In this document: piece by piece, positions 1 to 5,131 of the stretch
Layout of the letters: every line of letters begins with the position of its first letter
Position numbering within the stretch: position 1 is the stretch's first letter
DNA from: a virus
DNA: 20,108 nt
Virus record (IMG/VR): IMGVR_UViG_3300029258_000630
Location: 1 to 20,108 of that record
Reading direction: 5' to 3' (one strand)
Translations under genes and position numbers: made by a program
Notes under the pieces: model-generated
Seen by the model: only the letters and a program-made list of their open reading frames with translations
What the model was told of the DNA's origin: nothing
Databases searched by the model: none

Positions 1-18
1 ATGGAAATAAGGAGTTAG
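1..18 (+). CDS. Possible 3' end of an upstream small gene (partial)
   Basis: Frame 1 reads a few codons and ends in TAG at 16-18. The codons gaa-ata resemble the ends of the following small genes, which finish with EIESE-type tails, so this may be the tail of another member of the cluster. AAGGAG at 9-14, inside these last codons, would serve as the ribosome binding site of the next gene. Only six codons are visible, so this is a weak call. The frame of the next gene is also open to the window edge. Confidence 0.3.
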   Translation: MEIRS

Positions 19-20
19 TC

Positions 21-308
21 GTGGTAAGATATTCACCAGAAGGAATACCAATGGATGGGCCGGATAGCGAGATAAAACTATGCAGTTCTTGCGGAAAGCC
101 TATTGCATGGGAAAAAGGGGCAACGGGCGCAAACGTCAGAGTTGGAAAACATTGTAGAACATGTGCACCAAAAACAATTGAACAACTCGAAGCCGAAAAC
201 AAGCGGATGCGCAACTGGCTTAAGCAAACTCAAACATCAACCGGGTATCAGGGTTTGGATTTTGAAACGCTGGCAGAGATAAAACAGTTTTTAGAAAGCG
301 AGGCGTGA
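21..308 (+). CDS. Small zinc-ribbon plus coiled-coil protein (95 aa)
   Basis: Product unrecognised by name. An N-terminal zinc-ribbon-like part has two Cys pairs, CSSC at about residues 21-24 and CRTC at about 45-48, typical of a structural Zn site. A short coiled coil follows (IEQLEAENKRMRNWL, about residues 53-67), then an acidic ESEA tail. The GTG start is chosen because AAGGAG lies six bases upstream; an in-frame ATG at 51 is the alternative. The stop at 306-308 is followed two bases later by the next start, so translation is probably coupled. It is the first of four similar small genes in an early or accessory phage cluster. The role is unknown; a DNA- or protein-binding adaptor is a guess from the Zn ribbon and zipper. 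Confidence 0.7.
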   Translation: MVRYSPEGIPMDGPDSEIKLCSSCGKPIAWEKGATGANVRVGKHCRTCAPKTIEQLEAENKRMRNWLKQTQTSTGYQGLDFETLAEIKQFLESEA

Positions 309-309
309 G

Positions 310-543
310 ATGGCCGTTCACTTTAACACCAACGACAATGAACAATTAGTGCGCGAGTACGAGCGCGTTTGTCAAGAGAAAAAGAAACTCGAAGCCGAAA
401 ATGCAAGGCTGAAAGAACAGCGTGATAAGGCCGCCAACTTGTTAAGGACAGCTATTACTTCAGGTGGCATAAGAGTAATGAACTACAAACTTTTAGCACG
501 AGCACGCAATGAAATTCTCAAAGAAATAGAAAGTGAGGAGTGA
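310..543 (+). CDS. Small coiled-coil protein (77 aa)
   Basis: Unrecognised small acidic/basic helical protein. Residues about 12-45 form a heptad-rich segment (KKKLEAENARLKEQRDKAANLL) predicted to be a coiled coil, and the C-terminus is KEIESEE. It has no cysteine pairs, unlike its neighbours on either side. The ATG is two bases after the preceding stop, with GAGG in the preceding gene's last codons acting as ribosome binding site. The last 26 bases are nearly identical to the end of the next gene, suggesting tandem duplication. Function unknown; oligomerisation through the zipper is the only property visible. Confidence 0.65.
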   Translation: MAVHFNTNDNEQLVREYERVCQEKKKLEAENARLKEQRDKAANLLRTAITSGGIRVMNYKLLARARNEILKEIESEE

Positions 544-544
544 G

Positions 545-829
545 ATGTTATCATTCTGGAATAAGAAAGTAGACCAGTACAACGAAATTAAAACGATGCC
601 AAACAACAGGAACGTACTACGCGGCGCGGCAGAAGTTATCTGGAGCGAAAACGAAAGGCTTAAAGCCGAAAACAAAAGATTGCGAGAGCGGAATAACGAA
701 ATGCTCAACATGTTGCGGGAAGTTTTCGAGTGTGCGTCGGGCGACGAAGATTATCTTGACAAACTCGAAAACATAGCCTTCGGGTCTGAACTTAAAGATT
801 TAATCAAAGAAATAGAAAGCGAGGCGTGA
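545..829 (+). CDS. Small coiled-coil protein (94 aa)
   Basis: Paralogue-like neighbour of the preceding gene. A strong leucine-zipper-type stretch (ENERLKAENKRLRERNNEML, about residues 37-56) sits in the middle, followed by an acidic segment and a KEIESEA tail like that of the upstream gene. The ATG at 545 is preferred over an in-frame GTG at 533, because 533 would sit inside the previous gene and GAGGAG at 535-540 sits just upstream of 545. No zinc ligands or membrane segments are visible. Homo- or hetero-oligomerisation with the other zipper proteins of the cluster is plausible but not shown. Function unknown. Confidence 0.65.
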   Translation: MLSFWNKKVDQYNEIKTMPNNRNVLRGAAEVIWSENERLKAENKRLRERNNEMLNMLREVFECASGDEDYLDKLENIAFGSELKDLIKEIESEA

Positions 830-830
830 C

Positions 831-1112
831 GTGGCTGACCAGAAATTCTACGATGAAAAGTTTGATGCAATGGCAGAAATTGACCGTTTAACAACCGAAA
901 ACAAGAGGCTAAAGGAAGAGTTGGCAGAAGCAACAATTCCTGAGTGTTATTATTGCGGTTGGGAGCCGGACATTGTAGAAGAACAAGGTAAATTTTACGT
1001 TAAATGTAGTTATGATGATTGCTTTGTTGAAACAAAACTTTATGAAACCAAAGCAGAGGCAGTTGAAGCGTGGTTTAACAACAGACCTGAAGAATACAAA
1101 GTAAATAAATGA
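831..1112 (+). CDS. Coiled coil fused to a Lar-like zinc finger (93 aa)
   Basis: Residues about 14-34 form a zipper (IDRLTTENKRLKEELAEA) like those of the three upstream genes. The C-terminal half has the layout of the restriction-alleviation Lar family (Lar_restr_allev): CYYCG at about residues 40-44, a GKFYVKC strand, a fourth cysteine near residue 63, then YETKAEAVEAWFNN, matching the family's closing Y-T-EEA-AW-N signature. Lar-type proteins of phages and prophages modulate type I restriction; many small relatives have no tested function. The GTG start is one base after the previous stop and is preceded by GAGG. This is the last gene before a promoter and RNA-rich region. The fold assignment is fairly secure; an anti-restriction role is inference. 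Confidence 0.7.
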   Translation: MADQKFYDEKFDAMAEIDRLTTENKRLKEELAEATIPECYYCGWEPDIVEEQGKFYVKCSYDDCFVETKLYETKAEAVEAWFNNRPEEYKVNK

Positions 1113-1125
1113 GAAAACGACGCGT

Positions 1126-1163
1126 AAAAAACTGTTGACAACGGCTCTTTTTTAATCTAAGAT
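1126..1163 (+). promoter_or_regulatory. Promoter P1 (sigma70-like, A-tract plus TTGACA/TAAGAT)
   Basis: A perfect -35 box TTGACA lies at 1135-1140. A 17-bp spacer separates it from TAAGAT at 1158-1163, which matches 4 of 6 bases of the -10 consensus. Six As at 1126-1131 upstream resemble an UP element. Transcription would start near 1170. The same A6-CT-N-TTGACA block recurs at promoter P2. Downstream lies a structured region without an obvious ribosome binding site, which suggests that P1 drives an RNA gene. Confidence 0.65.
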
Positions 1164-1169
1164 AATCTC

Positions 1170-1384
1170 GGAGCGTGTCGGAGTTTGCGGCTCTAATCGC
1201 TTTGCGAGGCTATTCACATACGGCACGAAGCATACCGCAAATATGCGGATACACGACATTCCTTGTGGGTGGAAGTGACCGGATAGCCCCGAATTTTCTA
1301 CGCCGTACTTATGGTGCGGTTGCCGGTCATTGGCTAGTGCTTTTGATGCGGCTTTAAATCCCGCTAGGTGTAGCGGGTTCTTTA
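1170..1384 (+). ncRNA. Candidate structured phage RNA of about 215 nt
   Basis: The segment begins at the predicted start site of P1 and ends at an intrinsic terminator. Three helical domains can be drawn by hand. Domain 1: GTGTCG (1175-1180) with CGACAT (1254-1259), extended by GGA/TCC with a two-base bulge, enclosing TTTGCGG (1184-1190) with CCGCAAA (1235-1241). Domain 2: TGACCGG (1276-1282) with CCGGTCA (1323-1329), enclosing CCGTAC (1303-1308) with GTGCGG (1314-1319). Domain 3: the terminator hairpin. It matches no RNA class I recognise: no tmRNA, RNase P or 6S hallmark motifs were seen. A 60-codon GTG-started frame (1175-1357) runs through it, but has no ribosome binding site and unconvincing composition. 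Confidence 0.5.
1360..1384 (+). terminator. Intrinsic terminator of the candidate RNA
   Basis: A 7-bp perfect stem, CCCGCTA (1360-1366) with TAGCGGG (1371-1377), has a GGTG loop and is followed directly by TTCTTT. It closes the transcript predicted from P1. Confidence 0.7.
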
Positions 1385-1558
1385 ACAACACACCTCGTAG
1401 ACCGCTCATAGATGTCAATAATGGCGAGGTTTCTTTGAATAAAAGGGTGTTCTTGGCCGTTCTCACATAGGAAAAGAATGGCACGGTTTCCTTGTATAAC
1501 CGGGTAATCAGTCCGCAAACAAGGTGAGCCCCGATAATATCGGGGTTTCTTTAACAAC
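1378..1558 (+). repeat. Four degenerate hairpin/TTTCTTT units, spacing 53-59 bp
   Basis: A TTCTTT-like core appears at 1378, 1431, 1488 (as TTCCTT) and 1547, each just after a G-rich 3' stem arm. The second and third units align over 28 bases (1420-1447 and 1477-1504) with 22 identities, sharing AATGGC, GGTTTC and ATAA blocks. The first and fourth share TTCTTTAACAAC exactly (1378-1389 and 1547-1558). Stems preceding the cores include ACCTCG/CGAGGT (1392-1397/1425-1430), CCGTTCT/AGAATGG (1457-1463/1475-1481, with a G-T pair) and the 1529-1545 hairpin. They could be tandem terminators, decayed small-RNA genes or processing sites. Function unknown. Confidence 0.5.
1529..1552 (+). terminator. Intrinsic terminator (CCCCGAT/ATCGGGG plus TTTCTTT)
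   Basis: Seven perfect pairs, CCCCGAT (1529-1535) with ATCGGGG (1539-1545), have a three-base loop and are followed by TTTCTTT. It is the strongest hairpin of the degenerate repeat series and probably stops read-through from the RNA gene. Confidence 0.65.
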
Positions 1559-1565
1559 TAGCATG

Positions 1566-1602
1566 CCGCCTAAGCCTCTGATGCAAGCTCAATTTTAGGC
1601 GG
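1566..1602 (+). other. Hairpin upstream of the tRNA
   Basis: CCGCCTAA (1566-1573) pairs perfectly with TTAGGCGG (1595-1602) around a 21-base loop, eight bases before the tRNA. There is only a weak T-rich tail (TCGTTTAT), so it may be a poor terminator or a leader structure for tRNA processing. A 12-codon frame starting at 1563 overlaps it but has no ribosome binding site. Confidence 0.4.
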
Positions 1603-1610
1603 TCGTTTAT

Positions 1611-1681
1611 GCCGGTATAGCTGAGTGGTTTAGCTCTGGTTTTGTAAACCAGTGACGGGGGTTCGATACCCTCTACCGGCT
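1611..1681 (+). tRNA. tRNA-Thr (anticodon TGT)
   Basis: A complete cloverleaf can be drawn. The acceptor stem is GCCGGTA (1611-1617) with TACCGGC (1674-1680), seven perfect pairs. The D arm is GCTG/TAGC with one G-T pair and loop AGTGGTT. The anticodon stem is CTGGT/ACCAG with loop TTTGTAA, giving anticodon TGT for ACA codons. The T arm is GGGGG/CCCTC with loop TTCGATA. The discriminator is T and CCA is not encoded. G1-C72 and C2-G71 agree with threonine identity in bacteria. It stands alone among hairpins between the small-gene cluster and the late genes. Phage tRNAs often supplement host codon supply; that use here is inference. Confidence 0.93.
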
Positions 1682-1717
1682 CATAATAGCTTGCCGTCCA
1701 CGTGGCGGTGTAGTAAA

Positions 1718-1740
1718 GGGTGTAAGTAACAATTACACCC
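1718..1740 (+). other. Perfect 8-bp hairpin after the tRNA
   Basis: GGGTGTAA (1718-1725) pairs with TTACACCC (1733-1740) around a seven-base loop. No T-run follows directly; CCCTTTCTT comes 11 bases later. It may define the 3' trailer of the tRNA transcript or be a weak terminator. An alternative pairing of AAAGGG (1715-1720) with CCCTTT (1752-1757) is possible. Confidence 0.45.
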
Positions 1741-1767
1741 GGTAATATAAACCCTTTCTTAAATCTA

Positions 1768-1796
1768 GGGCGGTCAAATCTGACTGCCCTTCTTTC
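1768..1796 (+). terminator. Intrinsic terminator (GGGCGGTCA/TGACTGCCC)
   Basis: A 9-bp stem with one G-T pair, GGGCGGTCA (1768-1776) with TGACTGCCC (1781-1789), has loop AATC and is followed by TTCTTTC. It closes the tRNA region and lies immediately against the start-less HTH-like reading frame, so transcripts from upstream would largely end before that frame. Confidence 0.7.
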
Positions 1797-1975
1797 AGGG
1801 CGTCAAATTTGAAGACGAAATACGGCTATCCAAAGAACAAATCGCAGCCTTCTTTGAAGTAGACACTCGTACAATCGAGCGATACGTAGAAAAGTTTTCA
1901 GACGAACTTGGAAGAAACGGTTACGAAGTATTACGCGGCAATCGCTTGAAAACCTTTAGGTTAGCCGTAGAAGAA

Positions 1976-2011
1976 CAATATGTTCCCGACACAGATGTCG
2001 GCAACATATTG
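1976..2011. repeat. Inverted repeat, 16-bp arms, 4-base loop
   Basis: The arms at 1976-1991 and 1996-2011 are complementary at 15 of 16 positions (a single C/C clash at 1985/2002), with loop CAGA. A six-T run starts seven bases after the stem. It lies at the 3' edge of the HTH remnant and about 50 bases before promoter P2. It could be a terminator insulating P2, a dyad operator for a dimeric regulator, or coincidence within coding sequence. Confidence 0.6.
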
Positions 2012-2051
2012 CTACATTTTTTGTGTCAAGAAAAAAATAACTTTTTTCTAA

Positions 2052-2090
2052 AAAAAACTATTGACAGACCTTATTTAGACGTAGTATCAT
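2052..2090 (+). promoter_or_regulatory. Promoter P2 for the late structural genes
   Basis: TTGACA at 2061-2066, an 18-bp spacer and TATCAT at 2085-2090 (5 of 6 to consensus) form a strong sigma70-like promoter, with six As just upstream at 2052-2057. The predicted start is near 2097, giving a leader of about 24 nt with AAGGGA as ribosome binding site for the portal gene. The block at 2052-2066 matches P1 in 14 of 15 positions. Confidence 0.7.
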
Positions 2091-2120
2091 TAACGATGTT
2101 GCAACAAGGGATAAATATTT

Positions 2121-3641
2121 ATGGGTGTCATTCAATCGAAGGCCTTACAGGATAATCTTAAACAATTAGAGTTCTTGAAGTTATCATACGTTGGCGGTTC
2201 TGCATATAAGGACGGTGAGGACGTAAACGAGCAAGATGTTCTAATTAAAACCAAGCGCGAAAAAGAAATAGAGGACAGCCAAGACAGCACCGTAGGCTTT
2301 GAAACGCGTAAGCGTATGGCTGTTTACAGACCTTATTACCGCTCTATTATTGACAGAATATCTGGTTATGTTCTTGGCGGTGAGGTAGTTAGAGATAAAA
2401 ACCTTGATGCAGTTAAAACAAATGTTCAAGACGCGATGCAAGATTGCGTGTCTTACGGATTACCATTAGGTGAGTATTGGGTTGGGGTAGATGCTCCGAT
2501 GATTACCACGAAACCTTTAACAAAACTACAGGAGCAAGAGCTATCAGCAGACCCATACTTCATCACTATTAATCCGATAAACGTTGTGGACTTAGAGTAT
2601 AATGACGAGAATGCTTTAAGGCGGTTTGTGTATATTACAAGCTATACCAAAAAGCCGTCATTATTCGAGGCAGAAGTTGTTGTATATCGTTGGTACGAAT
2701 GGACTACTGAAGAGATACGCGTTTATGAGGCAGAAGAAAACACAGATGCTATAAACCAAACACCTATTGCAACTTACAGAAACCCGTTTGATGTTGTGCC
2801 CTTTGTGCAATTCTGCCCCGATGTGCCCGTAGCCGATTTAGCCGAGATTTGCAAACACCTTTTTAATTTGGGTTCGCTTTACGATGAAGAGTTGACACGC
2901 TCTGTGTTTACTTCATGGCTTGTTGCAGGCGTATCGCGTGATGATGTTCTAGGCCGTAATCCCGTTACTGGCGAGGTTCAAGGTTCAAGAGACACAGGCG
3001 AGATGTTGTTTGCTGGCGACACAAATTCTAAGGTACACCGTATCGCGGGCGAACCTGCATCTGCTGAAAACTTGTTAAACGCTATTTATGCCGACATTGA
3101 CGAGCTTTACAGAATTGTCGGTCTACGCAACACGTATAAAAACCAAGTCGAGAGCGGCGAGGCCAAGAGGCTTGATTTTCAGAACTTAAACGCATTGCTT
3201 GTTAGGATAAGTCAGGAAGCGGAAAGAGTTGAAAACGCATTACTGCCGTTGCTTGGTGATTATGAGCGTAGCAAGTGGCCTGATGAGTTTAACGTTCGCA
3301 CACTTCAGGAGATGCTTGAAGAGTACAGAGAAGAAATGAAAATTCTTTACTTACCGACCTCTTACATTAAGCAACGTGCTAAAGAGATGATTAAGACTAT
3401 CAGGACAGGTCAAGAAAACGAAGAGTTCGTAATGGATGTTGACGAAGCGGCTCTACTTGACAAAGAACGTCTTGAGGGCTATCTGATGGTTGAGGATAAT
3501 CTCTCAGACAAAAAGAAAAATGAAATTATTGGCGTATCGGGTAATGACTACGTGTCTACGCCAGCCGAGCCGGTTCATTTACACGAGGCGGCAGAACTAA
3601 CTGAAGATATGGAAAATGGCGAAGCGAATACAGAAAGCTAA
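2121..3641 (+). CDS. Phage portal protein (506 aa)
   Basis: Likely the dodecameric portal at the unique capsid vertex, through which DNA is packaged and ejected and to which head-tail proteins bind. Support comes from its length (about 450-520 residues is usual), its position as first gene of the head module, and sequence character. This includes an N-terminal RMAVYRPYYRSIIDRISGYV helix, a SYGLPLGEYWVGVD segment, a beta-rich INPINVVDLEY region, and a long helical C-terminal half with VVPFVQFCPD. It resembles portals annotated as DUF4055 or SPP1 gp6-like; which family fits better is unsettled. ATG with AAGGGA upstream; the start lies just downstream of P2. The C-terminus overlaps the next gene by 26 bases. 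Confidence 0.82.
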   Translation: MGVIQSKALQDNLKQLEFLKLSYVGGSAYKDGEDVNEQDVLIKTKREKEIEDSQDSTVGFETRKRMAVYRPYYRSIIDRISGYVLGGEVVRDKNLDAVKTNVQDAMQDCVSYGLPLGEYWVGVDAPMITTKPLTKLQEQELSADPYFITINPINVVDLEYNDENALRRFVYITSYTKKPSLFEAEVVVYRWYEWTTEEIRVYEAEENTDAINQTPIATYRNPFDVVPFVQFCPDVPVADLAEICKHLFNLGSLYDEELTRSVFTSWLVAGVSRDDVLGRNPVTGEVQGSRDTGEMLFAGDTNSKVHRIAGEPASAENLLNAIYADIDELYRIVGLRNTYKNQVESGEAKRLDFQNLNALLVRISQEAERVENALLPLLGDYERSKWPDEFNVRTLQEMLEEYREEMKILYLPTSYIKQRAKEMIKTIRTGQENEEFVMDVDEAALLDKERLEGYLMVEDNLSDKKKNEIIGVSGNDYVSTPAEPVHLHEAAELTEDMENGEANTES

Positions 3642-4605
3642 AGAGGCAGTTAAGACAGCCAACATAGGGCAGTTGTCTAAAGACTTGCGTGCATCGTGGA
3701 AGGATACTGACACGGCAGAACGTAAGGCTGTTGCGATTATACGCAATGCTCATAAAGAGGCTTCAGATGCCATCGTAGAACGTACAATAGGCTTTGTTGA
3801 GAAGTATGGTACTTATGCGCAAGCAAAGCGTAAGGGACGCTTAAATAAGTACATGCGGCAAGTTAACAAAGCATTAAACAGAATGAGCAAAGAGCAGATA
3901 AGATTGATTGGCAAAGAAAACGTTGAAGTGTTCAAGCGGTCTTATGAAGAAACCGCTCAAGCGTATGAAGAAGTTTTTAACCCCTCAACAACAAAGATGA
4001 CTGTTAATCTCGGCAAGGTATCTAAATCGGCTGTAAAATCTTTTGAAACTATGCCCGTGCTTGGTGCTGATGTTGTAGAAGAAACAACAAGCCAGTACGC
4101 TCAGCTATCTTATCAGATAAGGAAAAACATAAGGCAGGGTCTATTGCTTGGCGAAAATCCCGTTACGGTTGGTAGACGTATTTCTAAACGGCTCGGAATA
4201 CAACGAAATCACGCGATAGCCCTTGCTCGTACAAACATTGTAACCTCTCACAACCGGGCGACTGACCTCTTAGTAGACAGGAACCCGGACATTTTTGTTG
4301 GGCTGAGATGGTTAACACAGCTTGACGAGAGAACGTGCCCGATTTGCGGCCCGAGACACGGAGAAGTTTACGACAAGCGCAAAGGTGAGGTGCCAGACTA
4401 TCCTGCACATTTTAATTGTCGTTGTGCTTTAGTGCCTGTTACGAATGTATCTATTAAACGGGCGGCAGGTCAGAACATCGGCACACAGCAGAAGCGGCTA
4501 AACAAGCAAGAGCAGGCTTGGGTTGATGAATACGGGAAAAGCTCTGTTGAGAAGTACGGAACGCAGGGCGTAACGTCTACTGAATTATTAGAAAAGGCTA
4601 GTTAA
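3616..4605 (+). CDS. Mu gpF-like head morphogenesis protein (329 aa)
   Basis: Minor head protein of the phage Mu F / SPP1 gp7 family, which binds the portal and travels within the procapsid. The C-terminal domain carries the family signature: ALARTNIVTSHNRATD, then LDERTCPICGPRHG with CPIC at residues 241-244, and HFNCRC at residues 265-270, giving a probable Cys/His metal site. The N-terminal 200 residues are helical and basic. The start inside the portal's last codons suggests translational coupling. The length is normal for the family. The stop overlaps the next start as TAATG. Confidence 0.88.
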   Translation: MAKRIQKAKEAVKTANIGQLSKDLRASWKDTDTAERKAVAIIRNAHKEASDAIVERTIGFVEKYGTYAQAKRKGRLNKYMRQVNKALNRMSKEQIRLIGKENVEVFKRSYEETAQAYEEVFNPSTTKMTVNLGKVSKSAVKSFETMPVLGADVVEETTSQYAQLSYQIRKNIRQGLLLGENPVTVGRRISKRLGIQRNHAIALARTNIVTSHNRATDLLVDRNPDIFVGLRWLTQLDERTCPICGPRHGEVYDKRKGEVPDYPAHFNCRCALVPVTNVSIKRAAGQNIGTQQKRLNKQEQAWVDEYGKSSVEKYGTQGVTSTELLEKAS

Positions 4606-5078
4606 TGGCTATTACATTTGATGCAACGGTTGGAGGCACAGCGACAAACTCTTATGTAACGGTTGCTGAAGCTAACGACTATTTTGACAGATACGTTTAC
4701 CCGTCAGGCGTTACGGCATGGCCTAGTGGCTCTGCTACTGCTACGGTAACGCTCAAGGAAAACTATTTGATGGCGGCAACAACAAGCGTAGATGAAAACT
4801 TGTTTATAAATTATAAATATGACGACGACCAAGCATTGCAGTTTCCGCGATACATGCAGGACGATGTTGAAGTCATACCAGAAGAAATTAAACGTGCCAC
4901 ATATGAAGAAGCGTTAGCGGTGCTTAACGGTTGTAGCGGTGCGGATAAAGAGATATACAACGGATACACTAGCGAGAAGCTAGGCTCAACATCCGTTAAT
5001 TATGGTTTTAAGCGTGGAACTTTACGGAGCTATATAGCGTGGGGTTTTCTGCGTGATTGGTTAGTAAAAGGAATTTAA
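4605..5078 (+). CDS. Head-tail connector, DnaT-like family (157 aa)
   Basis: The pattern is that of the family mislabelled as putative DnaT-like ssDNA-binding protein (DnaT_2), whose members are head-tail adaptors. It has NSYVTVAEANDYFDRYVYP at the N-terminus, a DQALQFPRYMQDD stretch in the middle, then IPEEIKRATYEEALAVLNG and a C-terminal YIAWGFLRDWLVKG. Such proteins bind below the portal as the first connector ring. The gene sits between the F-like protein and the scaffold, which is a usual place. The ATG overlaps the previous stop. The name DnaT should not be taken as a replication role. Confidence 0.78.
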   Translation: MAITFDATVGGTATNSYVTVAEANDYFDRYVYPSGVTAWPSGSATATVTLKENYLMAATTSVDENLFINYKYDDDQALQFPRYMQDDVEVIPEEIKRATYEEALAVLNGCSGADKEIYNGYTSEKLGSTSVNYGFKRGTLRSYIAWGFLRDWLVKGI

Positions 5079-5131
5079 TCACGTTGCAGGGCGTGATACA
5101 GAAGTTGTACTTTTTATAAGGAAAAGAAAAA

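Larger units (their letters stand above)
1784..2155 (+). pseudogene. Remnant of a helix-turn-helix DNA-binding gene without a start
   Basis: From about 1802 the frame reads a well-formed DNA-binding segment: DEIRLSKEQIAAFFEVDTRT, then IERYVEKFSDELGRNGYEV and LRGNRLKTFRLAVEEQ. This has the layout of the HTH-like N-terminal region of RhuM/KilA-type or similar phage and host DNA-binding proteins. A TGA at 1781-1783 closes the frame upstream, and no ATG, GTG or TTG precedes the domain; the first is a TTG at 1946, past the helix-turn-helix. After about 2011 the frame runs into AT-rich promoter sequence and stops inside the portal gene. The simplest reading is a gene fragment truncated at both ends. 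Use of a rare start codon cannot be excluded. Confidence 0.55.

Noticed and set aside
1170-1262. tRNA-like fold at the 5' part of the candidate RNA
   Set aside because: GGAGCGT and ACATTCC could form an acceptor-like stem with one mismatch, but there is no proper T arm or anticodon arm.
1175-1357. 60-codon GTG frame inside the candidate RNA
   Set aside because: It begins about five bases after the predicted transcription start with no ribosome binding site, and the residue pattern looks non-coding. It is kept as the main rival explanation for the RNA call.
1152-1484. 110-codon frame on the minus strand
   Set aside because: It overlies the candidate RNA and hairpin repeats, has no evident ribosome binding site, and its composition is unlike the phage proteins.
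1378-1558. CRISPR-like array
   Set aside because: The repeats are degenerate, the shared core is short, spacings vary and no cas genes are present.
1781-1783. Reading through TGA to extend the HTH frame (recoded TGA)
   Set aside because: TGA ends several well-packed genes in the window (for example at 306-308, 541-543 and 12222-12224), so recoding is not supported.
4605-5078. DNA replication (DnaT-like) role for the connector gene
   Set aside because: The family label is historical; position and pattern fit a head-tail adaptor.
5079-5131. Terminator between connector and scaffold genes
   Set aside because: The hairpin (TCACG/CGTGA) has only five pairs and the T-run is too far downstream.
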